Shown here one piece after another: positions 52,021 to 59,747 of a stretch of DNA of 64,000 nt. Position 1 is the first letter of the stretch; the number at the start of each line of letters is the position of its first letter. Source of the DNA: Pseudogemmatithrix spongiicola (GTDB lineage Bacteria > Gemmatimonadota > Gemmatimonadetes > Gemmatimonadales > Gemmatimonadaceae); assembly GCF_030623445.1 (NCBI RefSeq), contig NZ_CP130613.1, positions 124,001 to 188,000 on the forward strand, in the 5' to 3' direction. The position numbers were made by a program, and so were the translations under genes. Below the pieces are notes generated by a model. The model worked only from the letters and a program-made list of their open reading frames with translations. It was not told where the DNA came from and did not search any database.

Positions 52021-52835
52021 GGCAATTTACCCCGCTGCGGCGGCCAAGGTACGAAGGCACTGACTTCGCGTTGGTATTGGCGATATGCCTCGCCGCGCGA
52101 CCGCAGCGCGTGGGCCTCCGTCGCAGCGATGCCGGTGACGCGCGTGAGGAAGTAGAGCATGAGCGCGGGCCCGAGCAGCCCGGTCCAGCCCCAGGGCGAG
52201 GCGAGGCCGAGCAGCGCGAAGCCGACCCACACGAGCCAGTCGAAGAAGTAGTTGGGATGGCGCGACCAGCCCCAGAGCCCAACACGGCAGACCTGGCCGC
52301 GATTCGCGGGATCGGCCTTGAAGGCGCGCAGCTGCGCGTCGGCGGTGGCTTCGCCGAGCATGCCGAGTGCGGCGACGGCGGCGCCGAGCCAGGTGAGCGG
52401 GTGGATCGCCGGCGAGGGATCGATGGCCGCGAAGAGAAAGGGCAGCGCGAGCAGCACGTCGAGCAGGCCTTGGCCGACGAAGAGCGTGAAGAACTTGAGG
52501 CCGAGGTTGCCGCCCCAGCGGGCGCGCATGTCGCCGTAGCGCGGGTCTTCGGTGGCGCCGATGGTGCGGGTGATGAGGTGCAGCGTGAGCCGCGCACTCC
52601 ACACCCCGACCACGGCCGCGATGAGGATGCGGCGCGGCAGGTGTCCCGGCGCGACGATGGCGTAGGCGACGGCGAGGAGGCCCACGTTGCCGGCCCAGCC
52701 GACGTCCACCCAGCTGGCGTTGCGCGTGCGCAGATGCAGGGCCCAGAGCGCGAGCATCACCGGCGTGGTGATGAGCAGGCCGAGGACGAGCAGGTGGGCG
52801 GTGAGGACGGCGAGGCCGGCGCTGGTGGGAATCAT
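52017..52835 (-). CDS. DUF1295 (steroid 5-alpha-reductase-like) membrane protein
   Basis: A protein of 272 aa from ATG 52835 (MIPTSAGLAVLTAHLLVLGL); the longer in-frame start at 52955 adds charged sequence unlike the family. About seven transmembrane segments. Conserved phrases are RNASWVDVGWAGN, GNLGLKFFTLFVGQGLLD, VGLWGWSRHPNYFFDWLVWVGFAL and the C-terminal EAYRQYQREVSAFVPWPP. These are NAD(P)H-dependent reductase or methyltransferase-like membrane enzymes of unknown substrate. Confidence 0.9.
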   Translation of the reverse strand: MIPTSAGLAVLTAHLLVLGLLITTPVMLALWALHLRTRNASWVDVGWAGNVGLLAVAYAIVAPGHLPRRILIAAVVGVWSARLTLHLITRTIGATEDPRYGDMRARWGGNLGLKFFTLFVGQGLLDVLLALPFLFAAIDPSPAIHPLTWLGAAVAALGMLGEATADAQLRAFKADPANRGQVCRVGLWGWSRHPNYFFDWLVWVGFALLGLASPWGWTGLLGPALMLYFLTRVTGIAATEAHALRSRGEAYRQYQREVSAFVPWPPQRGKLP

Positions 52836-52945
52836 GGGTATGAGAAAGATGCGCGGCCGCGCCTTGTCGCGGGGCCATGTTCGGCCTGGCAGCCCCGATC
52901 GCGAGACGGGGGTTCTGAATGGTGTTGGTATTCGATGCTCACGGA

Positions 52946-53078
52946 TATCGGACAATAGGTGGTCCCCTTAGGTGGTCTCCTTGTCGTGCGGCGCGGAGCT
53001 CGCTGCGCTCGTCGCGTGGCGCGGGGTGGCGCGGCGTGGCGCGGCGTGGTGCTAAGGGGTTCACCAGTTGTCCGAAAT
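52946..53078. repeat. Short element with imperfect terminal inverted repeats (MITE-like)
   Basis: The left end TCGGACAATAGGTGGTCCCC matches the reverse complement of the right end (TCGGACAACTGGTGAACCCC), both continuing into TTAG; about 20 of 24 positions agree. The interior is about 80 bp with GTGGCGCGG units repeated at 53016-53050. No open reading frame of note and no clear target duplication. It lies within a 443-nt gene-free stretch (52836-53278). Confidence 0.5.
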
Positions 53079-53098
53079 GCCGTAGTGCGCGGAGTAGG

Positions 53099-53200
53099 TA
53101 CTGGTGCAGCTCCCAGTGCAGCTCCCAGTGACCGGCCCACAATCCCCGGCCCCCAGTCCCCGGCGCTCAGTCCCCAGCTCTCGGCCACCGCTCCGCAGTT
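53099..53200. repeat. Degenerate tandem repeats of CAGCTCCCAGTG / CCCCGGCCCCCAGT type
   Basis: Two exact copies of GCAGCTCCCAGT are followed by loosely repeated CCCCGG(C)CCCAGT units. Low complexity; no coding potential accepted. The rest of 52836-53278 is the MITE-like element and the promoter of the next gene. Confidence 0.6.
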
Positions 53201-53251
53201 CGCACCGGGACCGTAATCGCCACCACGGTGCTCGCAGGCTTGCGGCGGCAG

Positions 53252-53278
53252 TTATGTTATATTACTATTTGGTTATAT
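53252..53278 (+). promoter_or_regulatory. AT-rich promoter/operator of the persulfide operon
   Basis: GTTATGTTATATTACTATTTGGTTATATATG: an abrupt AT-rich island in high-GC DNA with three direct GTTAT units and a TATATT -10 candidate, running directly into the ATG. There is no Shine-Dalgarno sequence. It is a candidate binding site for the ArsR-type regulator encoded at the end of the operon. Confidence 0.5.
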
Positions 53279-54022
53279 ATGACGCTTATCGCGGCGGTGG
53301 GGGCGGTGCTGGTCGGCCTGACGCTCGGGTTGCTGGGCGGCGGCGGAGCCATCGTGACGGTGCCGGTGCTGGTCTATGCGCTCGGGCTCGACGCCAAGCT
53401 GGCCGTCGTCATGGCCCTGCCGATCGTCGGCGGCGTGTCGCTGATCGGCGTCGTGCAGCACTGGCGCCAGGGCAACGTGGACTTCCGCACGGCCGGTGCC
53501 TTCGGCCTCACGGCGATGGGCGGCGCCTACGGCGGCGCGCGGTTGGCGCAGTTCGTCAGCGGGCGCCTGCAGCTCACGCTGCTCGCATTGCTCATGCTCG
53601 GCTCGGCGTTCTCCATGCTGCGCGGCGCCGGGCCCAAGGCCGCAGCGGAGAGCGACACCCGCAACCTCAGCGTCGGCGTGCTGGCCGTGGGCCTCGGCGT
53701 CGGCGTGCTTACCGGCCTGCTCGGCATCGGCGGCGGATTCCTGCTGGTGCCGGCGCTAGTGCTGCTCGCGCAGGTGCCGATGCGGCAAGCGGTCGGTACC
53801 TCGCTCACGGTGATCGCCATGAACACCGCCGCGGGCTACCTCGGCTACCTCGGCCAGGTCGATTTGCCGTGGACGCTGGTGCTGCAGTTCAGCGCCATCG
53901 CCGGCGTCGGCATCATCATCGGCTCGGCGTTGGTGCCGCGCATCCCGCAACTCGCCCTCAAGAAATCCTTCGGCGTGCTGCTGATCTTCCTCGGCGCGCT
54001 CATCCTTTGGCAGCAGACTTGA
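53279..54022 (+). CDS. TauE/SafE family sulfite/sulfur anion exporter
   Basis: A protein of 247 aa from ATG 53279 (MTLIAAVGAVLVGLTLG); an in-frame ATG at 53228 would place the promoter-like island inside the gene. Eight or so transmembrane helices in two homologous halves, each with a glycine-rich loop (GLLGGGGAIVTVPVLVY and GLLGIGGGFLLVPALVLLAQ). It probably exports sulfite or thiosulfate produced by the following enzyme. Confidence 0.9.
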   Translation: MTLIAAVGAVLVGLTLGLLGGGGAIVTVPVLVYALGLDAKLAVVMALPIVGGVSLIGVVQHWRQGNVDFRTAGAFGLTAMGGAYGGARLAQFVSGRLQLTLLALLMLGSAFSMLRGAGPKAAAESDTRNLSVGVLAVGLGVGVLTGLLGIGGGFLLVPALVLLAQVPMRQAVGTSLTVIAMNTAAGYLGYLGQVDLPWTLVLQFSAIAGVGIIIGSALVPRIPQLALKKSFGVLLIFLGALILWQQT

Positions 54023-54035
54023 TCCGGAGACTCCC

Positions 54036-55472
54036 ATGTTCTTCAAGCGCTTCTACGACGACGGACTCGCCCAAGCCTCGTACATGATCGGTTGCCAGGC
54101 GACCGGCGACGCGATGGTGATCGACGCCAACCGCGACCTGCAGCAGTACCTCGATGCCGCCGCAGCCGAGAAGCTCCGCATCACGCACGTGAGCGAGACG
54201 CACATCCATGCTGACTACGTGTCGGGCTCGCGCGAGCTGGCCAAGCGCACGGGCGCGCAGCTGTTCCTGTCCGCCGAGGGCGGTACGGACTGGCAGTACG
54301 GCTTCGCCAAGCAGGACGGCGCGACACTTGTTCGCGACGGCGACGTGATCAAGGTCGGCAACATCAAGATCGAAGTCATGCACACGCCGGGCCACACGCC
54401 GGAGCACATCTCGTTCCTCGTCACGGACACGGCCGGCGCCAGCGAGCCGATGGGCATCGTGACGGGCGACTTCGTGTTCGTGGGCGACGTAGGTCGCCCG
54501 GACCTGCTCGAGAAGGCCGCCAAGGTGGCGAACACCATGGAAGACGGCGCGCGCACGCTGTTCCACTCGCTGGAGCGCTTCCGCAAGCTGCCGGACTACA
54601 TCCAGGTGTGGCCGGGCCACGGCGCCGGCTCGGCATGCGGCAAGGCCCTCGGCGCCGTGCCGATGAGCACGGTGGGCTACGAGAAGCGCTTCAACTGGGG
54701 CGTGGGCACGACGGACGAGCAGCAGTTCGTCGACATGGTGCTGGCCGGCCAGCCGGAGCCGCCGCTGTACTTCGCCGAGATGAAACGCATCAACCGCGAC
54801 GGTCCGGCGATCCTCGGCGGCTTCAAGCAGCCGCCGCGAGGCACGCGGGAGTCGCTGGGCTTGGCGCTGACCAACAACGCGGCCGTGATCGACCTGCGCC
54901 CGGCGACGGAGTTCGCCAAGGGCCACGTGCCCTTCACGCTCAACATCCCGCTGAACAAGAGCTTCTCCACGTGGGCGGGGTGGCTGGTGAAGTATGACCA
55001 GCCGATCCATCTCATCGGCGAGGAGCTCGAGGTGCAGAAGGCCGTGCGCGAGCTGGCGATGATCGGGCTCGACCATGTGACGGCCTGGTACCAGCCGACG
55101 ATCGTCGGGGCGTGGCAGAACGCGGGCCAGGTGCTCGGCGTGGTCAAGAAGATCGACGTCGCGCACCTCGCGCCGAAGCTCGCGGCGGGTGACGTGACGG
55201 TGGTCGACGTGCGCAATCGCAGCGAGTACGAGGCGGGGCACCTGCCGGGCTCGCTGCACATCCCTGTGGGCTACCTGCCGGAGCGTCTGGCCGAGATCCC
55301 GCGCGACAAGCCGATCGTGGTGCAATGCCAGAGCGGCGCGCGCTCGGCGATCGCGACGTCGGTGCTGCAGAAGCTCGGCGTCACGGATGCGACGGATCTG
55401 GTCGGTGGCTTCGTCGCCTGGGCCAACGCGGGCAAGGACGTGGTGCGCGAAGCCGCGACGGCAGGAGTGTGA
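54036..55472 (+). CDS. MBL-fold persulfide dioxygenase fused to two rhodanese domains
   Basis: A protein of 478 aa. An N-terminal ETHE1-like metallo-beta-lactamase domain has THIHADYVSG (His56, His58, Asp60), HTPGHTPEHISF and VTGDFVFVGDVGRPDL. The first rhodanese domain (residues about 270-355) lacks its catalytic Cys. The second (about 370-470) has CQSGARS with Cys431. The layout resembles CstB/Blh-type enzymes that oxidise persulfides to sulfite or thiosulfate. It lies 13 nt after the exporter and is followed 1 nt later by the regulator: a sulfide/persulfide detoxification operon. Confidence 0.92.
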   Translation: MFFKRFYDDGLAQASYMIGCQATGDAMVIDANRDLQQYLDAAAAEKLRITHVSETHIHADYVSGSRELAKRTGAQLFLSAEGGTDWQYGFAKQDGATLVRDGDVIKVGNIKIEVMHTPGHTPEHISFLVTDTAGASEPMGIVTGDFVFVGDVGRPDLLEKAAKVANTMEDGARTLFHSLERFRKLPDYIQVWPGHGAGSACGKALGAVPMSTVGYEKRFNWGVGTTDEQQFVDMVLAGQPEPPLYFAEMKRINRDGPAILGGFKQPPRGTRESLGLALTNNAAVIDLRPATEFAKGHVPFTLNIPLNKSFSTWAGWLVKYDQPIHLIGEELEVQKAVRELAMIGLDHVTAWYQPTIVGAWQNAGQVLGVVKKIDVAHLAPKLAAGDVTVVDVRNRSEYEAGHLPGSLHIPVGYLPERLAEIPRDKPIVVQCQSGARSAIATSVLQKLGVTDATDLVGGFVAWANAGKDVVREAATAGV

Positions 55473-55473
55473 C

Positions 55474-55803
55474 GTGGCACATCGTACGATGACGCCGGCG
55501 ATGCTGGCCGAGGTGGCGGAGCGCTTCAAGGCGCTGGGCGAGCCGGTGCGGCTTTCGCTGCTGCAGGCGCTGCGCAAGAAGGAGATGTCGGTGGGCGAGC
55601 TGGTCGCAGCGACGGGGCTGGGGCAGGCGAATGTGTCCAAGCACCTGCATCAGTTGCTGGACTGCGGCTACGTCACGCGGCGCAAGGAAGGGACATTCGT
55701 GTACTATCGGATCGCGAGCGACGATGTGTTCATGCTCTGCGATGTGATGTGTTCGCGGATTGACGAAGAGGTACGGATGCGGCGGGAGAGGATCGGCAGG
55801 TAA
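55474..55803 (+). CDS. ArsR/SmtB family regulator, probable persulfide sensor
   Basis: A winged helix protein of 109 aa from GTG 55474 with GGAG at 55464-55467. HTH: MSVGELVAATGLGQANVSKHLHQLLDCGYVTRRKEGTFVYYRI. The metal-site CVC of ArsR helix alpha3 is absent. Cysteines are at 64, 89 and 93 (LLDC, LCDVMC), a pattern different from the two-Cys arrangement of BigR/SqrR as I remember it. By context it represses the exporter/dioxygenase operon and responds to persulfides through thiol chemistry. Confidence 0.88.
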   Translation: MAHRTMTPAMLAEVAERFKALGEPVRLSLLQALRKKEMSVGELVAATGLGQANVSKHLHQLLDCGYVTRRKEGTFVYYRIASDDVFMLCDVMCSRIDEEVRMRRERIGR

Positions 55804-55815
55804 GAGGGGGAGATG

Positions 55816-55896
55816 GTAACTGCAGTTACGAGTTGAAAGTTGGGAGTTGGGAGTTGTGCACTTTCAACTCTCAACTCCCAACTCGTAACTGCTGTT
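55816..55896. repeat. Dispersed heptamer repeat, best-formed hairpin copy
   Basis: The left arm starts with AACTGCAGTTACGAGTTG and continues with AAAGTTGGGAGTTGG units; the right arm (CTTTCAACTCTCAACTCCCA then ACTCGTAACTGC) is close to its reverse complement. It fills the gap between the convergent arsR gene and the 71-aa gene. It could act as a bidirectional terminator. Confidence 0.8.
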
Positions 55897-56111
55897 CAGT
55901 CCTTCTTCCGTACAGCGCGTCCCGTCCTCACCAGATCAATCGCCCAACAGATCGCCAGCACCACCGCTCCCAGCTCAAGCGGCGGGTATGCTCCCACTTC
56001 GCGGTAGACGAGCATTCCGCTGAGTCCGAAGGCGAATAGTCCGCTCCATGCGATCCAGCACTGCACCTCGAACGAGAGCGGTTGGCGCCACTTCGACTTT
56101 GCTGCGTGCAT
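55896..56111 (-). CDS. Small two-helix membrane protein downstream of puhE
   Basis: A protein of 71 aa with two hydrophobic helices (VQCWIAWSGLFAFGLSGMLVY and LELGAVVLAICWAIDLV) and a basic end. Unrecognised. Its ATG overlaps the puhE stop by 3 nt (CATCA on the plus strand), so it is the last gene of the bchI-bchD-puhE transcript. A role in pigment-protein assembly is inferred only from position. Confidence 0.72.
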   Translation of the reverse strand: MHAAKSKWRQPLSFEVQCWIAWSGLFAFGLSGMLVYREVGAYPPLELGAVVLAICWAIDLVRTGRAVRKKD

Positions 56112-56890
56112 CAGTGGCCTCTCGCGCGGAGGAAACTGTCCCAGGGCGTGCTCTCGAGGGTCATGCCGAGGACGATGATCTCGAAGACGGCGAGTCCGAG
56201 GATCGTCGCGTAGAGGATTCCTGACTGCCGCTTACCTTCGCTGGGGGCGCGGCGGCAGAGCCATGCCGTCGCGAAGGTCGCCAGGCTGAGGGCGACGATG
56301 CTGGCGCCGAGGAACCAGGAGTTCTCGAGCGGCCCGAAGAACTGGCGCAGGTAGGCGAGGTGCGGCGGCAGGAAGTTGCCGGCGGGGTTCTCGACGCCGA
56401 GGAACACATTGACCTTCGCGACCTGCTGCACGGCCCAGAAGATGACGAGGCCCCAGAGACCGGTCTTGTTGCGGTCACCGTGGAGCAGCAGCGCGACGGC
56501 GCCCATGAGCAGCAGGGCGGCGACATCGCTGAGCAGCGTGGCTTGTATGGCGGGCAGCACCAGCGCCCACGAGGGCGCAGCGATGCCGAGCGCGTCCACG
56601 TGGAAGCCGGTGAGATAGCCGCCGTAGAACGTGACGGAGACCCAGCCCCAGAGCAGCGCGCCGCCCATGAAGCTGCGCCGCGCGCCGACGGCGGTGTCGT
56701 CGTTGGCGGACGAGCGCAGCTCCCAGAATCCATACACGGCGAGCATCGTCGCAACGACCAGTGCGCTGACGCGCGTCCATCCGGCGCGCTGCATGGCGAT
56801 GATCAGGCCGGTCGCGACCCACCAGAACAGCACGACCAGCGCGATGCCGCGGCCGATCATGCCGCGCAACGCGCCCCTGTGCGCATTCAT
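56111..56890 (-). CDS. puhE: Photosynthetic complex assembly protein PuhE
   Basis: A membrane protein of 259 aa with about seven transmembrane helices. Diagnostic phrases are GFWELRSSANDDTAVGARRSFMGGALLWGW, VFLGVENPAGNFLPPHLAYLRQFFGP and the terminal MTLESTPWDSFLRA. In proteobacteria puhE usually lies next to puhBC and acsF; here it is 43 kb away, behind bchD with a 4-nt overlap. Confidence 0.9.
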   Translation of the reverse strand: MNAHRGALRGMIGRGIALVVLFWWVATGLIIAMQRAGWTRVSALVVATMLAVYGFWELRSSANDDTAVGARRSFMGGALLWGWVSVTFYGGYLTGFHVDALGIAAPSWALVLPAIQATLLSDVAALLLMGAVALLLHGDRNKTGLWGLVIFWAVQQVAKVNVFLGVENPAGNFLPPHLAYLRQFFGPLENSWFLGASIVALSLATFATAWLCRRAPSEGKRQSGILYATILGLAVFEIIVLGMTLESTPWDSFLRARGH

Positions 56891-58665
56891 GCGCGCGCCG
56901 CCGTGACCGCGGCGTGGATGCTGCGCGCATCCGTGCGCGGCAGGGCGACATAGCGCGCGCCCATCGCGGCGGCGACGTCCTGCGCCTGCGGACTGGGGCG
57001 CGGCGACGTGTCGATCACCAGCACCTGGCCCTCGAGGCCGCGCAGAACGCGCGCCGACTGCAGCGCGTCGGCCATCGCCTGCTCGCGGCCGCCGCTGCCG
57101 TCGCGTGCGATGTTGGCGCGGGCGTCGGTGAGGAAGACCACGACGGTGTCGTTGCCCTCGCGGCGCGCGCGCAGCGTGAGCTCCACGGCGCGGTCGATGG
57201 CCGAGGCCAGCGGCGTGCCGCCACCCCCGGGCAGCGCGGCCAGCGCGCGCTTGGCGGCGGCGATGGCACGCGTGGGCGGCAGGAGGATCTCGGCCTGCGC
57301 GCCGCGGAACGCAATCAACGCGACTTCATCGCGGCGCGCGTAGCTCTCGGCGAGCAGCAACTCCACGGCGCCCTTGGCTTCGGCCATGCGATTCGCGGCC
57401 GACGAACCCGACGCGTCGACGACGAAGATGGCCGTGGTGCCGGCGGGTTCGAAGAGCCGGCGGATGCGGAAGTCGTCGGGGCGGACGAGCACACGCGGCT
57501 GCGGTGTGGACGCTTCGGCGGCATGCTGGGCGTCGCGCGTGCGGCGGCGCAGCGGTTGCCAGGGCGCGGCGGCGCGCAGCGTCTCCACCAAGTCGAGCCG
57601 TCCGCCGCCGCGCGGATCGCCGCGGCGCGTGCCGACCTGGCGGCCGCGCAGGCCGCCACTGCGATCCGCACCGGCACGTCCGGCCGCGCGGCCGGCTTTG
57701 GGTGTGCGCGTCGGCGCATCCATGGTGAGGCCGACAGGTAACGCGGCGACCATCGCCTCGATGATGCGCTCCTCAAGCTCACGCACATCCTGCTCGTCGC
57801 GCTCGGCGCTGTCGTCTTGGTTCTGCGCGTCGTCGGGCGGCGGCGGCGGGGGCTCCGGCTCGGAGCTGGCCTCCGGTGGCGGCGCCGGCAGGCGCGTCGC
57901 GCGGGGCCCGAGCACGAGCGCCGCGGCCGTTGCGAGATCGCCGTCGGTGGTCGCGCGGCGGCCATCGAGCGCCGCGAAGCAACGCGCCGCGCGCAGGGCC
58001 GCGCGCACCGCGCGCAGGGAGTCGATGCCATACAGCTCGGCGGTGTGCACGAGGGTGCGCAGCTGCGCCTCGTCGGCGATCACGTTGGGCAGCAACGCGG
58101 CGGCGGTCGAGATGTCATCCCGCGAATACAGTGCGGGCAGCGGCTGCGCGTCGAGCATCAGATGAAACGCGCAGCGGTCGGCGATTGCGCCGTGCACGGG
58201 ATCTTCGTCGGCCTCGGCTTCATCGATGGCGACGATCGTGACCCGCGCGGCATGATGCTCCGGCGCATCCTCGATGCGTACGCGCTGTGCGACGTGACCG
58301 AGGTCGAGCACCTGGGTGAGACGCGCGGCGAGCGAGGCTCCGATGCGTTCGGCGCCGGGGATGACGAGCAGGCCCCCGTCGAGCGCCGCGAGCAGTCCGC
58401 GGTCGGCGACGGGCCGTCCGTGGGCAAGCGTCATCGCGAGGTCGAGTCCGCCGAGGAGCCGATCGTCGGGGATGGCGAGCGGCAAGCGACGATGTGGCGC
58501 GGCTTCAGGCATCAAGCACCGCAGACGCGCGACGAACGCCTCGGCAATGTCACTGCGCGGCGCGCGGAGTACGGCGCCGCCGAGGGCGACGCCGTCGAGC
58601 GCGAGCACGGCCGCCGCGAGTTCGGCGCGCGTCGCGGGATCGAGCGCAGCCGCGGCTTCGTTCAC
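56887..58665 (-). CDS. bchD: Magnesium chelatase subunit D
   Basis: A protein of 592 aa. The N-terminal AAA+ domain lacks an intact Walker A, as usual for BchD. A Pro/Asp/Glu-rich linker (residues about 260-300) is followed by a basic region and a C-terminal von Willebrand A domain with the MIDAS motif FVVDASGSSAANRMAEAKGA and later DTSPRPSPQAQDV. It couples BchI ATPase to BchH. The start overlaps the bchI stop by 4 nt. Confidence 0.95.
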   Translation of the reverse strand: MNEAAAALDPATRAELAAAVLALDGVALGGAVLRAPRSDIAEAFVARLRCLMPEAAPHRRLPLAIPDDRLLGGLDLAMTLAHGRPVADRGLLAALDGGLLVIPGAERIGASLAARLTQVLDLGHVAQRVRIEDAPEHHAARVTIVAIDEAEADEDPVHGAIADRCAFHLMLDAQPLPALYSRDDISTAAALLPNVIADEAQLRTLVHTAELYGIDSLRAVRAALRAARCFAALDGRRATTDGDLATAAALVLGPRATRLPAPPPEASSEPEPPPPPPDDAQNQDDSAERDEQDVRELEERIIEAMVAALPVGLTMDAPTRTPKAGRAAGRAGADRSGGLRGRQVGTRRGDPRGGGRLDLVETLRAAAPWQPLRRRTRDAQHAAEASTPQPRVLVRPDDFRIRRLFEPAGTTAIFVVDASGSSAANRMAEAKGAVELLLAESYARRDEVALIAFRGAQAEILLPPTRAIAAAKRALAALPGGGGTPLASAIDRAVELTLRARREGNDTVVVFLTDARANIARDGSGGREQAMADALQSARVLRGLEGQVLVIDTSPRPSPQAQDVAAAMGARYVALPRTDARSIHAAVTAARA

Positions 58666-59702
58666 GCCGCGCCCAGCACGTCCACGACGGCGCGCTCGAT
58701 GCGCACGGCCGAGCCGACGTCATCGAGTACGTTGCGGCGCAGGCGGTGACGCAGCGCCGAGGGCGCGATGGTACGGAGGTGCGCGGTGGTAACGGCGCGC
58801 GCGCCGTCGTAGGCGGCAAGGGCGCGGGCGCCGCGCAGCAGCGCGAGTTCGCCGCGCACGCCGTCGGTGCCGACGGCGGCGCAGAGGCGGGCGGCGTCGC
58901 GCAGCACGGCGTCGGGCACCTTGAGCGCGTCGATCCTCTTGCGGGCGCGTTCGACGTGCTTGCGCGCGTCGAGGTCTTCGGATGCCCACTTGGCGGTGAA
59001 GCCTTCGGGGTCGCGGTCGAAGGCATCGCGGCGCTTGATCACCTCGACGCGCGCATCGAGGTCGGTGGTGGTGGTGACTTCGACGGAGAGGCCGAAGCGA
59101 TCGAGCAGCTGCGGCCGCAGGTCGCCTTCCTCGGGATTGCCCGAACCGACGAGGACGAAGCGCGCGGGATGGCGCACGGAGATGCCTTCGCGTTCGACGA
59201 CGTTCTCGCCGGTGGCGGCGACGTCGAGCAGGAGATCGACGAGGTGATCCTCGAGGAGGTTGATCTCGTCGACGTAGAGGTAGCCGCGATTGGCGCGCGC
59301 GAGCAGGCCGGGTTCGTAGGCTTTTTCGCCGCGCGTGAGCGCGCGTTCGAGGTCGAGCGCGCCGACGACGCGGTCTTCGGTGGCGCCGAGCGGGAGATCG
59401 ACCACTGGCACAGGGTGCTTGTCGTGGCGCAGCTTCTCGCCGGCGGCGATGCGCGCGCGGCAGTCGTCGCAGCGGCGGGTGTCATTGTCGGGATCGCAGC
59501 CGTAGCGGCAGCCGCGCACGACGGACATCGGCGGGAGCAGGGCGGGCAGTGCACGCACCACGGTGGACTTCGCGGTGCCGCGATGACCGAGGATCAGCAC
59601 CCCACCAATGGTGGGGTCAACGGCGGTGAGGAGGATGGCGCGCTTCATCTCCTCCTGGCCGACAATCGCCGAAAACGGGAAGGCGAGTCGCAACGGGAGC
59701 AC
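58662..59702 (-). CDS. bchI: Magnesium chelatase ATPase subunit I
   Basis: An AAA+ ATPase of 346 aa. FPFSAIVGQEEMKRAIL lies at the N-terminus, Walker A GHRGTAKST is at residues 39-47, RGYLYVDEINLLEDHLVDLLLD is Walker B, and sensor GSGNPEEGDLRPQLLDRFGL is present. The start GTG 59702 is closely preceded by GGAG; the TTG four codons later would have better spacing. It is the first gene of bchI-bchD-puhE; a TTGCGA-N16-TATAAT promoter (minus strand, -10 at 59728-59733) lies 26 nt upstream. Confidence 0.96.
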   Translation of the reverse strand: MLPLRLAFPFSAIVGQEEMKRAILLTAVDPTIGGVLILGHRGTAKSTVVRALPALLPPMSVVRGCRYGCDPDNDTRRCDDCRARIAAGEKLRHDKHPVPVVDLPLGATEDRVVGALDLERALTRGEKAYEPGLLARANRGYLYVDEINLLEDHLVDLLLDVAATGENVVEREGISVRHPARFVLVGSGNPEEGDLRPQLLDRFGLSVEVTTTTDLDARVEVIKRRDAFDRDPEGFTAKWASEDLDARKHVERARKRIDALKVPDAVLRDAARLCAAVGTDGVRGELALLRGARALAAYDGARAVTTAHLRTIAPSALRHRLRRNVLDDVGSAVRIERAVVDVLGAA

Positions 59703-59747
59703 TCCGGGGGGTAAGTGTCAGACCTAGATTATAGGAGGGACCGCAGG

